64,000 nucleotides of DNA from Chionoecetes opilio (lineage: Eukaryota; Arthropoda; Malacostraca; Decapoda; Majidae), in the NCBI GenBank assembly GCA_016584305.1, contig JACEEZ010016486.1, positions 47,459 through 111,458 on the forward strand, given 5' to 3'. Below, piece after piece: positions 54,096 to 64,000 of this stretch. Both the position numbers and the translations under genes were made by a program. Each line of letters starts with the position of its first letter. Positions within the stretch are counted from its first letter, which is position 1. The notes beneath the pieces were generated by a model, which saw only the letters and a list, made by a program, of their open reading frames with translations, was not told the DNA's origin and did not search any database.

Positions 54096-56868
54096 GGGGC
54101 CCTTTACTTATAAAGTTTTTGGGAAACTGCCCAAAGACTCGCTGGGGTCTTAAATATGGGGGCCCCGGCGTCCCTAAATCATTTCGAGGCACCCTTTAAA
54201 TCCCCAAAAGATCGTCCAAATTTTCGGGTTTGGTAAAAAGGGGGTGTGAGGGGTCCTAGCGAGCGGGGCGGGGGGCTAGAATCTTTCCAAAGGGAAACGA
54301 AAAACATGGAGGCTCCACCCACTCCTGAAAAACTTTTCGTGATAGGATAGTTTTACTGGACAAAATTTTTTTTGATACAAAAACTAATCAAGCGATACCG
54401 CTTGGCCCGAGAAGGGATTATATATGTGACAGACTAGTGGGAGATGTAATATCAAGAAAAACCTGAAAAAATACGGCGATCGGGCAGGGCAAGTCACGAG
54501 TGTTTTAAATTACACTCTTTGGGGGTAGTAAATTTTTCCCCCTGCCTTGTATCAGGGATCGTGATACAGATTGAAGTGCATCCCCACCAAACGGTTGAGG
54601 GAAAAAAATTGGTACATGTTGAGAATAAAAAGGGGATTTAGAGTAGGCTAAATATAAAAAAAAAATTTTCAAAAAAATTTGGAATAAGCCCGTGATTTTT
54701 TAAACCCAATGGAAAAAATATCCATTTTAACTTATTTCTCCCCCCACTCCCTTGGGTTTTGGGAAAATTTTCTTATTTTTTCTAAATCATTGTTAATAAA
54801 ACCAAACCCCACCTTAACCTAACTTAAAGTTTTTGGTTGAAAAAAATAAAATTTGGGGAGTATATGTATCCATTATTATTCAATTGCGCCATGGGAAAAG
54901 GGAAAATTTGGGTTTTAAAAAACCCAGAATGAAGAAATTTTACACATTTAAACAGGGTTTGAATTTTTCGGCTCGAGGATTTACCCCAAACCCCAAAAGG
55001 TAAATTTTTCCGAGGAAATTTTTAGGTGTGTTGGGGGTGGCCAACCACCCGGGGGCCCAACGCGCACCATAAATTTGTTTTTTTTAAACCCCCAAAAAAA
55101 TCAAAAAAACCTAATCCAAATCTACCCAAAGCTTAACATAACCCAAACCCCAAAACCCTTTAAAATAAAACCCAAATTTAACCCCAACCTAACTCAGCAA
55201 TTTGGGGAATAAGGACGAGACTTTTTCGGGCGTTTTCAGACCCCCGAAAAAATTTTTTTTCCCCGGTTTCAATTTGGGCATTTTCTAATGGGATAGTTTT
55301 TTTTTGCGCAAGCCCAAAGTTTTAAAAAAAAAAAAAAAACATCACCCCAATTTTTTTTGGCAAACCCTTTCCATTAAAACACTGTATCTCCAAACAGGAA
55401 AAAAACACCCTTTAAAAACCCCTTTGGGCCGGGGGGGAAATTTGTCAGGGTCCCTTTTAGGTTTTAATGAAACCCAACCCCAAAACCCTTTTGGTTTTAA
55501 TGAAACCCCAAAATAACCCGGGGGAAAAACTTTTTAAAAAAAAGGCTCCCCCCTAAGCTGACACAAAAAGTTGGCTTTTTCGTTTATAATTTTTTTGTCT
55601 TTAAGACATTTTGTTTTATTTTTAATGAGTGGGCCCGGGGCCCTTTCTTTTTTTACATGGCCGATATTAAATTTCAGCGATCCATAATGGTTTTAAATTT
55701 TTTAGATTTGGTTTCGGGTCCCCGGAAAAAATGCCAAATAGAAGATTGCTCGTAGCCGGGCAAAAGCCGTGGGACGAAAAAGCGCATTTTTTTTTGGGCC
55801 CCCACTACGGGTTTTTTTGGGTTTGAAAAAAACCAAAAAAATGCCGGAAAAAAAGGGGGGTGGGGACACGGCCTTTAGGTTAGGTTAAAGGGCCCGGGAG
55901 GTTTGGTTAGGTTAGGTTTGTTTTCGTTAGGTTTTGGTTAGTGCACAGCACAAGGGGCTCGAAGAGGGGTGCCAGGTTTTGGTCTGTAGAGTTTGGGCAT
56001 CTTTAAAAAGAAGGGGCCCAATTTCCCATCTTCCTTTTTTAAGGCCAACAAGTTGGGGACATGGGGGAAAAAATGGGGTTTTTTTTTGGGGGAGCCCCCA
56101 CACATAAGGAAAATATTTGGCCCCCCCCCCCCCCAAAAAAAAAATCTTTTTTTAAAATAAAGGGGAAATTTTTCCCGTTCATGGACTTTATCGGGGGGAA
56201 AAATTTCCCTTATATGTGTGTCCCCCCCAAAAAAGGGGCACACTCATAAGGGGAAAAAAAATGACTCCCCCCAAAAAAATCCCCAAAAAATAGGGGAAAA
56301 TTCCCTAATCCCTGACTTTAAACGGGGGAATATTTCCCCCAAAAAAAGTTCATGAACTAGGGAAAAATCCCTAGTTTAGGGATTTTTTTGGGGGGGCCCC
56401 TATTTCCCTTTGTGTGTGCTCCCCCAAACCCCCAAAACCCCCCGGGTTTTCCCCCCAAAGTCCCCAAGCTTGTTGGCTATAAGAAGAAGATAGAGGGTTT
56501 GGGGCCTTTGGGTTTTTAAGATTTACCCCTTTAAACCCTTTAAACCCCAAAAGGGAATTTTTAAAATAACATTATAGGTTTCATTTAAAAAACCCATAAG
56601 GAAAATCCGACAAAATCTTTTTCCCGGGCCCCAAATTTTAGTGCTTTTTTGATTTGGAAGGGTAGGTTTTTTTTAATGGAAATTTGGGACCATAATATTT
56701 TTTTTGGTGGATTTAATTTTTTTTTTTGTTTTTAAATTTGGGGTTGCGCAAAATAAAAAAATATTTCCGGGAATAATGGGCGAGAGTTTGCGGTCGTTTA
56801 CAGAGGCACCGACTTTTTTTTCTTGGCTACAATAGGTTTATTGCTCTAATGGAGTAGTTTTATTTTGC

Positions 56869-56902
<34 letters not shown>

Positions 56903-58623
56903 AAAAAAAAAATTTAAAAAAAACCTAACCTTATAGGTTTTAATGAAAACCAAAACCCAACGTAAGGGTTTTAATTTAAACCCAACCTAAACCCTATAGG
57001 TTTTTAAAGAAAAACCCAACCTAACCAAAATTTGGTTTTAATGAAAAACCCAACCAAAACCTTTAACCCCAAAGTATACATTTTTTTTTTTTTTTTTATG
57101 GGGGTTTGGGGCCAAAAAAAAAAAAAAATTAGAAAAAGGAAAGGTTTAAAAATTTTTAAGAAAATCCTTTTACCCCTATCTTTTTTTTCTTTTTCCCCCC
57201 TAGCCCAAAAAGCCTGGGGAAACTGGCGGGGGAAAACGGGGTTTTTGGGTGGGGGAAGCAAATATAAGGATTTATTTCTCCCCCCAAAAAAAACATCAAA
57301 GGGCATTTTATGTAAAAATCTAACCTAACCTAAACCTTAACCACAAAAATATACCTAACCTAAAACCCAACCTAAAACCCTTTAAACCCCAAAATATACC
57401 CCAACCTAAACCCAACCTTAAAACCCCCAAAAATTACCAACCCAACCCAAACCCTTTAAACCCCAAAGTATAAACCAACCTAACCAACCTTAACCACAAA
57501 GTATACTAACCGGAAACTAACTTAACCCTTTAAAAAAAAAAGTATTTTCCAAAACCCAAACCTTTAACCACAAAGTATACCCAAACCTTTTAAACCCCCA
57601 AAAGTATACCTTTAAACCCTTAAAAACCCCAAAAATTACCTAAAATAACCTAACCCAACCCTTTAAAACCCCAAAATAAAACCTAACCCAAACCAACCTT
57701 AACCACAAAAATATACGTAAACCCAAACCTTTTAACCCCAAAAATACCTAAAACCCAAACCCTAAACCCAACCTTTCCCCCACAAAAATATTCCTAACCC
57801 CAAACCCAACCCAACGGGGTTAGAATTTTTTTAGGGGACCTCATATTTTTATAGCGGGCCGGGGTGGGTTAACCAAAAGGTGAAACGCACGTGGAACCTT
57901 TAAAGATGTGAAGTTTCAATAAGCATAAAAAAACAGTGGCCGGTAGTTCATTTCATTTAAAAACCGGAAGGGGGAGCTCCAAAAATATTTCCCAAAACAC
58001 CTATTGAGGCCAAGGGGAAAAAAAAGTCGGTGGGGCTCTGAAAACGGGCCCCCGAAAATTTGGGCCATTAAAACCCTATCCCCCATTAGAAAAAGAACCT
58101 ATTTTTTGGCCCGGGGAAAAAAAAGGCGGTGTCTTTGGGGAAAACGACCCCCCAAAGTCCTCGTCATTATAACCGGCAGTCCTTGACGTATCTCTTCCCC
58201 GATATCTCGGAATAGAAAATTCCCCTGCAGGACATAGGACTTTTTCCCTTGTTGAAAGATTTGGCCCAAGGATGAAAGTCTTGTCCTGAAAAAATATTTT
58301 TTTTCTCGTCGATAGAGCGAAGAAAATGCAATGCTTGGTTTTTGAACGGAACGTTGCATATTGGTACAATTATTCTTATAGATGAATTCATTCGTTGTAG
58401 TCTTCAGCAATTATATAGAAATTTTAATCTTGTTTTTTTTTGATTTTTATCCCTTTTCTATGACTTTTATAGTGTTTTTATGAACCCAATTTGGGACTCC
58501 TGCAAATGTAGCGTCAGCGTTTCGCCCTAAGCCCCCGTCGGATGCGTCTTAGACTTTCCTCAAACCCTTGGGGACCGGGGTTAGGACAAACCCTAAAAAA
58601 CTAAATTTTTATAAGTTGGGCCC
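54096..58623. mobile_element. Y element, copy 2 (noisy, about 4.5 kb)
   Basis: Left end GGGGCCCTTTACTTATAAAG and right end TTTTTATAAGTTGGGCCC. It runs colinear with copy 1 throughout: ATTTTTCGTGATAGGATAG-type start, AATCAAGCGATACCGCTTGG, AGGGGCTCGAAGAGGGGTGC at 55950 against 48430, reverse telomere-like arrays at 57320-57815, and ACGTATCTCTTCCCCGATAT at 58184. Base quality is lower than in copy 1, and much of the extra length is homopolymer inflation. Confidence 0.75.
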
Positions 58624-58848
58624 AGGAAGGGCCCTCCACAGGAGAACTTTGAGTTGTGTATTGTTTTTGACTTTGGCAGAAAGAAGGAATAGTACAGTGA
58701 TGTTGTTTTATCCCTTACCACCGTTAGTGACAAAGTGGAACACGTACTCGCCGGGTTTTGTCTCCACCTTTAAGTAGGAATTTTAAGGGTTTTACTGACC
58801 GCGCTTTGGGGGAAATTAAAAAGGTAATCTTGTTGTGAGATTTTTTGA

Positions 58849-59398
58849 GGGGGTGCGAAACAAAAAGATAATAGAGCAAAATTAATGTGTATTTTTTTTT
58901 TTTCTTGCACCTTTTTTTATTAAACTCCTTTTTCCCTGTAATTTTGTTGGCAAAATTTTCACTCGGTCTCTGATCATAATTTTCAATTATATGGGATATG
59001 GCACGTCCCAATGCAAAAAAAATAAATGGTCAAAACCTGTGATGAATTCATATTGTGACAAACAGTTTCGGGGGGACGGGGCGAGGTTTCCTTATTGCAG
59101 AGTGAGGGAGGGAGGGAGGGACAAAAATTCTTGTTTCAGTGGAGAAGTGTTCAAGCCTTGTGATTGGTCGAAGCTGCCTAAACAGCGCTCAGACAGGCAG
59201 CGTGATTGGCTAGTAGGATTCTCGGACCACGCCCACGCCCTGGGCTTTGGAGGTGTAACGCAGGGCAAAAGCGCCTGAAATATCAACTGTACATAGGCTT
59301 GAGCCGGTGCCTTAGCCGGGCCGTTACAAAAGCGCCTGAAGACCGGTAAGGCGCTCGTTTCGCCTTACCTCTATGGCACTTCTCAGCATCTCCCCCTA
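58849..59398. repeat. X palindrome, distal part of the right arm
   Basis: The reverse complement of 50881-51400: GATATGGCACGTCCCAATGC against GCATTGGGACGTGCCATAC; GCCTTGTGATTGGTCGAAGC against GCTTCGACCAATCACAAGGC; GGACCACGCCCACGCC against GGCGTGGGCGTGGTCC; CTCTATGGCACTTCTCAGCA against TGCTGAGAAGTGCCATAGAG. It ends at CATCTCCCCCTA before the SINE tail. Confidence 0.85.
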
Positions 59399-59590
59399 GG
59401 CCCTGTAAAATACAACTAGATGAATACAACTAGATAAATACACACACACAAACACACACACACACACACACACACACCACACACAGCCACACACACACAA
59501 AACACACACTCACACACGCACACAGCCACACACACACACACACAAACACAGTCACACGCAAACACAGTCACACACACAGTCAACAGTCAC
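59399..59590 (+). repeat. SINE tail and CA microsatellite
   Basis: CCCTGTAAAATACAACTAGA and TGAATACAACTAGATAAATA match the SINE 3' tail and could be the missing end of the SINE fragment at 46662-46762. (CA)n follows from 59443. Confidence 0.7.
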
Positions 59591-59596
59591 AGTCGG

Positions 59597-59880
59597 GGAA
59601 CTCCGTAGTGTAAGGGTTAGCACGCTCGTCTCACAACCGAGAAGTCCCGGGTTCGATCCCCGAGAGGAGCGAAGACAGACGGGCGGTCTTCTTAAAACCC
59701 GAGCCCCTGTCTACCCAGCAGTGAATGGGTACCGGGTGTTAGCCGGGGGTTTGTGACCCCTCTCCCGGGGTGGCGGCTTCGGAGAACACTAAAGATGAAT
59801 GAGAAAAATAAATGTTGATATGGAGACGGGGCCATACGAGCTTTGCTCTGACCCTGTAAAATACAACTAGATGAATACAC
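59597..59880 (+). mobile_element. tRNA-derived SINE, intact copy
   Basis: Head GGAACTCCGTAGTGTAAGGG, A-box-like TAAGGGTTAGCACGC, an anticodon-arm-like CTCGTCTCACAACCGAG (loop with CAC, as in tRNA-Val), box B GGTTCGATCCC (about 59652), then the tRNA-unrelated body with GACAGACGGGCGGTCTTCTT and GTACCGGGTGTTAGCCGGGG, ending GTAAAATACAACTAGATGAA followed by CA repeats. Box A and B support polymerase III transcription. It is the complete reference copy for 44509-45480 and 46662-46762. Confidence 0.85.
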
Positions 59881-59886
59881 ACACAG

Positions 59887-59925
<39 letters not shown>

Positions 59926-59940
59926 ACACATTCAAACACT
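59881..59940. repeat. (CA)n microsatellite after the SINE
   Basis: About 50 bp of CACACA directly after the SINE tail. Confidence 0.95.
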
Positions 59941-60094
59941 CATATCTTCCTTAACCCACCCACCACTTCTCCTGCTCCTCCACCACTCCTATGTAATCCC
60001 CGTGACCTTATGTACCCTCAGGGGACCTCACACCACGCTAAAACACGTTATAAACGCGTAAAACAGTGATAAATAAACAGTTATTTTCGAGGCC

Positions 60095-60587
60095 GGACTC
60101 TTGTTGTTGTTGTTGGGGGGTTTAAAGGGGCCCGGGGTCGGTTTGGGGGCCCATATTTAGGGGCCCCGAAGGTGCGGGATGGAGATAAATTTAGCAAGGT
60201 TAAAAATCCTGTGCAGTTGGTTTGACTTGGGAGGAAGGTCCGGTGGGGGCTTGGGGTTTTTTAAAGGCCACCCGGGGTCTGGAGAGCCCCCAGGAGGTCA
60301 GCTAAGTTGGCCCTGCGGAGGAGGAGGGGAGATAGTAGTGTTGGGGGGAGTGCCGTGCGGGGGGGTGGGTGGCGGGGACGCAGGGGGGGTGTTCAGGTTT
60401 TTCCCAAGTTTGGGGGGGGGCACCAGGGGCAGTGAGGGTTTGTCATTCATCCCCAAAGTTTGGGGAGGTGAAGTTGGGGGCGGGTGGGGCCCAAACCGTA
60501 GCCCTGGTGACTGCGGTGTCCAGGGCACGCGGGGGAGGGGTTTTACCAGTGGGGGTCGTGTGTCTTGTCGTATTCGTCCAAAGGCAA
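60095..60587 (-). pseudogene. I/R1-like LINE, 3' end of ORF2 and tail
   Basis: Minus strand: an (AAC)n tail at about 60100-60115, then degraded C-terminus. Words GACGAATACGACAAGACACA, GTGCCCTGGACACCGCAGTC and AAACTTTGGGGATGAATGAC correspond to 19137-19270 of the better copy. It lines up with 63430-64000 as the same element interrupted by an insertion. Confidence 0.75.
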
Positions 60588-63430
60588 TTTTGGGTTTGAG
60601 GAAGCCGAAAATAACCGGGGGCTTGGGGGGCAGCGGGGCGTTTTCTGTTAACGCGGGGCACTTTTAAGAAGCCCCAACCCCCCCCCCCCCTTTTCTTCCC
60701 CGGATTGGCCCAGCGGGGGGAAAGCCTTTTAAAACCGGGAGAAGCGAGAGCCGGGCTCGTTTCAGGTTTCCCCCACGGCTTCTTGCCGTGACGTCAGAGA
60801 AAACAAATAGGGGCGGGAGGGCGGGGCTTGGACACTTTTTTTACAGTTTAAACTTGCTCCCTTCCAAAACACTTTACGGGAACATCGAGTCACAAAGCTT
60901 CCCATGAGAACCCCTTACAAGTAATAAAGTTGATAAAAAAATCCATGAAAAAAAACCATACTACTGATTTTTTTTTTGAAGTGGTTTAATTTTAAAGTTT
61001 TTTGAGTAACTATTTTTAATTTTGTAAGTTTCTCAGGGGAAGCTATTTGACCCGATGTTCCCTGTAACATTTTATAGGGGCGGGGCATTTAAACCTGAAA
61101 AGGGGGAAAAAAAAAAAGGGGCGATAAATGGGGGTTTTTTAACAGGATTTGGGCCCCTTTGACAATATTGGGGAAAAAAGGGGGACAGGCGAACTATTAA
61201 TAGAGTAAATTATCGTCGTGGGGAAATAAATGTAATTAAAAGAAAACGGGACACAATTAAACACACGATTACATTCAAAAGCATGGACTTACCTTAAGAC
61301 CACGTTAAGAATATACAAGGACCGTAGATAACATTTATTAGTCCCCATCAATAAGGATTTTTAAAAGTTTTAAGCCGCCAGATGTCTCGCGCATCCACAC
61401 CCTCTGCTCTTTGACCTAATGATCTATCTTTACCGAAAATTTTTTCCCTTTGTACTTCTTCGGGACATATCAAAATTATCCTTCAATACAAAAACTGAAA
61501 CCTTTTCTTATACAAAATGTATTTTTTTATTTTATTTGTCTGCACTTGAAAAAATATTGAAAACAATTGAATACTTGAAAACTCAATCTTTAAAAATCGT
61601 CTTTTCATGAAAAAACGCAATTTTCAACAGAATGAGGCTTCGGGAAAAATATCTACTTGTATGTAAGCATTCACTATATCGTTTTGGGGATTTTCTCTTT
61701 TACAACGAAAAATTAACCAAAAAAAGGTGGGGGCGTTCAGCTCTCCACAGAAACCATCCTGCGGGCAGGATCTGTTTCCCCCACTTTCCCTGTTGAACCA
61801 CAAGGGGAGGGACACAGCTCAGCGCCCCCCCCCTTACCTCACGGCTCATATCTCTGAACTCCATATGGCCTCTGATGTCTGGCACATTCCCCTTTTTAGC
61901 TTAAATAAATCAATAAAATCTCTGATACTCCTAATTTTCTAATACCGAGGCTGTCATACTAACGATCATCACTCGCTTCACACTCTCTACCTCTCTGTAC
62001 ATCCTCTACTACTCTCTATACTCTACTCACACTCTCTATCCTCTACTGGAATTTTCGTGGCATCCGCCCCCACATACCTTTCCCACATAAAGGAGGCTTT
62101 TTTGCTCCTTATTTTGTGCTTTGAGTGATTGTGTTGTTTTGGGGGCGGAGCGGTGGCGCGTGTAGTTTTTCGTGACAGACGTGCAGTCACTATGTACAGT
62201 GAGTAGTATAGTTAGGGTAAAAAAAAGCCCTGCACAGGAGTAAGTGTCTCCTTCGTCCTTCCCGTCCCACCCTCCCCGAAACCCTTTGGTGTGACGAAGT
62301 TTGGGGGAGGGGAGGTTTCCCCCCCCCCCTCCTTTGTTACAATAGGAAAACCCGAAGACATGGGTATTCAGAGGGAAGGGGTTTATTGATTGATTCAGAG
62401 GAAAGATTGAGGTGAGGGGCTAGAATTCGTGGCGGGCGGGAAAAATTAAAAGTTTTGAACTATTTGGATCCAGGACTGTTTTTGAGGTGCCAAGGGACTT
62501 AAATTATTTTGGTTAAATGTTTTTCGCAAAACAGACAACACATTAAAATAGGACTCATGAATGCTTACATACAAGTAATATTTCCCGAACTCATTCTGCT
62601 TGAACCTGCGTTTTTTTCATGAAAAACTATTTCTAAAGATTGAGTTTTCAAGTATTCCAAATTTTTTTTGGCCATATTTTCATCAAGGTGAAAAATAAAA
62701 TGATAAACTCTTTTTTTTAAAAAGAACTATTTCAGCTGTTTTGTATTGAAGGGTAAATTTTAATATGTCCCCCAAAGCACAGGGAATTTTTCGGGAAAGA
62801 TAGATCTTTCAGGCTGAAAGTGCGAGGATTTGACAGCCCAGAGACAGGCTTGAGCCTGAGCTTTTTAGAAAACTCCCCATTGCCACTGACTAATGTCGGG
62901 CCCGGGACAAATTAATTTTCGAATTTTAGCATCCCCACGACTTTTATGGCCACTGAAGACATGTATGGTGTATGTAATAATATAAATACTGGGGGATGCG
63001 TCTTCAGTGGCACATCAAATCTAGGATGCAAAAATTCGTAATTTTATTGTGCCTGGGGACATAGTGCAGTAGCAAATGACTGGCGACTATAGTTTTTATC
63101 TACGGTAACACTGATAGGTATATATTTTGTAAAAGACTAGCATTGCGTTTAATTCAGTATGTTTATGGGGAGAAATGTGGTTAGATATATTGAAGATGAC
63201 AATTTTCGTCATTTTTTGGCCATTCCCCTTTTTTTTGGCATTAAAAAATCAATCAAAACGTCATTGTGTGTTTCCCTTTTTTTTTTACAGGGTTATCCTG
63301 TGATCGCCGAGGCGGGCGAGCCCGGAAAAAAAAAAGCTGGCAACGCGCCGTTTTTGGGGGGCACGCAAAAAGAAAAGAAGCCCTAAGAAGCCGGCTTTTA
63401 CGGGGTTTCCCCCCAAATTCGCCCCAAAAT
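60588..63430. mobile_element. 2.8-kb insertion in the LINE, with long internal inverted repeats
   Basis: The LINE breaks at TTACAGTACATTCA (63430) and resumes at GGACGAATACGAC (60587), adjacent in the intact copy near 19125-19140. The insert has imperfect ATTTTGGG...AAGCCG words at both ends. An inverted repeat pair lies at about 61420-61690 and 62530-62810 (AATACTTGAAAACTCAATC against GATTGAGTTTTCAAGTATT; CTTGTATGTAAGCATTCA against TGAATGCTTACATACAAG). No coding sense was found between them. Confidence 0.65.
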
Positions 63431-64000
63431 GAATGTACTGTAAGGCTTTTGTCGCTCATTCCCAGTGTCGGTTGCATGATGTCCTAAGGTTTGTCAGTGA
63501 ATCAGTCTGGTCGTGTTCGTTATGGGGGAAGGGTGGGGGTGTGCCTCCCCGCCCCTGTCGGCCCGTGATGCCCCCACCAAAGTGGGGGGCCCCACTGAAA
63601 AGGGGTGTCATGGCCAGGGGGGATGTTTTTACAAGAGGGGGGTGGTGTGAAAACAAAAGGGCATGGTGAGTTGGGGCGGGGACGCCGGATAAAATTGGAG
63701 GCTGTGAGGGAGTCGTGAAAAAAGTTACTGCCAGAGGGGGGGACGGGGTGGGGAAAAACTTTGATTCCTTCCCTGATGGGAAAAAGTTCTGCCATCGGAT
63801 GGAGGGGAGCGGGCGGCAGCCTCCGGGGGGGTGGCAAGAGACCTGGGCCCGGGGTGAAAATGGCCGCACCCACAGACAAGGGCTGGCAGACGGGAGCCGT
63901 CGTGTAAATGTAGAGGGGGTTCCTGTACGGGGGGTGTAGGAGGGAGTAAAAAAGGTCCTGCCCCTGCACTGGGCAGGCCCTTGGACCTGGTTAGGGGTGG
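63430..64000 (-). pseudogene. I/R1-like LINE ORF2, RNase H region
   Basis: Minus-strand frames give LLHPPYRNPLYIYT, SVGAAIFTPG, AELFPIREGIK, FFHDSLT and then DQTDSLTNLRTSCNRHW, matching the RNase H domain and following segment of the copy at 18600-19095. Frame breaks are frequent and the first acidic residue motif (YTDGS) is damaged. The element runs off the window end at its 5' side. Confidence 0.8.

Larger units (their letters stand above)
52431..58848. mobile_element. 6.4-kb insertion splitting the X palindrome
   Basis: The right arm's continuation (CTATACCTATAATAA, then the AAGATAATAGAGCAAA region) is separated by this block. It contains a C/G-rich noisy part (52440-53100), a palindrome (53112-53915), Y copy 2 (54096-58623) and 225 bp more. 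Whether it entered as one event or several cannot be told. Confidence 0.6.

Noticed and set aside
59597..59675. A functional tRNA-Val gene
   Set aside because: Acceptor-stem pairing is poor and the same head is followed by the same unrelated body and tail at other sites, so it is a SINE promoter.

Overview
This window is eukaryotic genomic DNA, almost certainly from an arthropod and most plausibly a decapod crustacean. The evidence is the arthropod telomere pentamer (TTAGG) spread through interstitial arrays, long CT, CA and AT microsatellites, split genes with GT-AG introns, tRNA-derived SINEs, and a dense layering of hAT, PIF/Harbinger, Academ-like, pogo/Tigger-like and piggyBac-like DNA transposons with several non-LTR retrotransposon lineages. 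There is no operon structure and no ribosome-binding-site logic. The species call is inference; the arthropod call is firmer.

Layout. 1-2.1 kb: ends of two dispersed repeat families (here called V and W), a row of CCAAT boxes and a decayed zinc-knuckle retrotransposon ORF1. 2.1-7.1 kb: an Academ-like transposon with XPG/FEN-like nuclease coding, built as two head-to-head partial copies with a TTA target duplication. 7.1-9.3 kb: telomere-like satellite and V/W copies. 9.3-14.7 kb: low-quality sequence with one badly decayed pseudogene of a multicopy arthropod protein family. 14.7-16.1 kb: CT microsatellite and an A-rich tandem repeat. 16.1-19.6 kb: an I/R1-like retrotransposon ORF2 (reverse transcriptase plus RNase H) broken inside its YADD motif by a 1.2 kb insertion. 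19.6-26.4 kb: Harbinger ends, W elements, reverse-transcriptase remnants and two perfect foldback palindromes. 26.7-29.4 kb: a split HARBI1-like transposase lacking its catalytic exon. 29.6-33.4 kb: a PHD-finger ORF1, a V copy and several MITEs. 33.6-37.0 kb: three DNA transposons nested in one another, each with matching ends. 37.4-38.5 kb: a 12-finger C2H2 zinc-finger gene, the one clean host-like open reading frame. 39.3-40.3 kb: a reverse-transcriptase ORF. 41.2-42.1 kb: a TTAA-flanked element with a long central palindrome. 43.5-46.7 kb: a retrotransposon holding a hAT, holding a SINE, holding a TAA-flanked MITE. 46.8-59.4 kb: two copies of a 4-4.5 kb inverted-repeat element (Y) and a large split palindrome (X). 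59.6-64 kb: a SINE and another split copy of the 16 kb retrotransposon.

The elements show relative age: several insertions can be ordered because target duplications or empty sites survive. Long stretches (about 9.2-14.7, 21.5-24.8, 47.2-50.6, 52-58.6 and 60-64 kb) carry many homopolymer expansions and frame breaks that look like unpolished consensus, so frame breaks there should not be read as biology without raw-read support. Family names (Academ, HARBI1, hAT, I/R1) rest on remembered motifs; no search was run.
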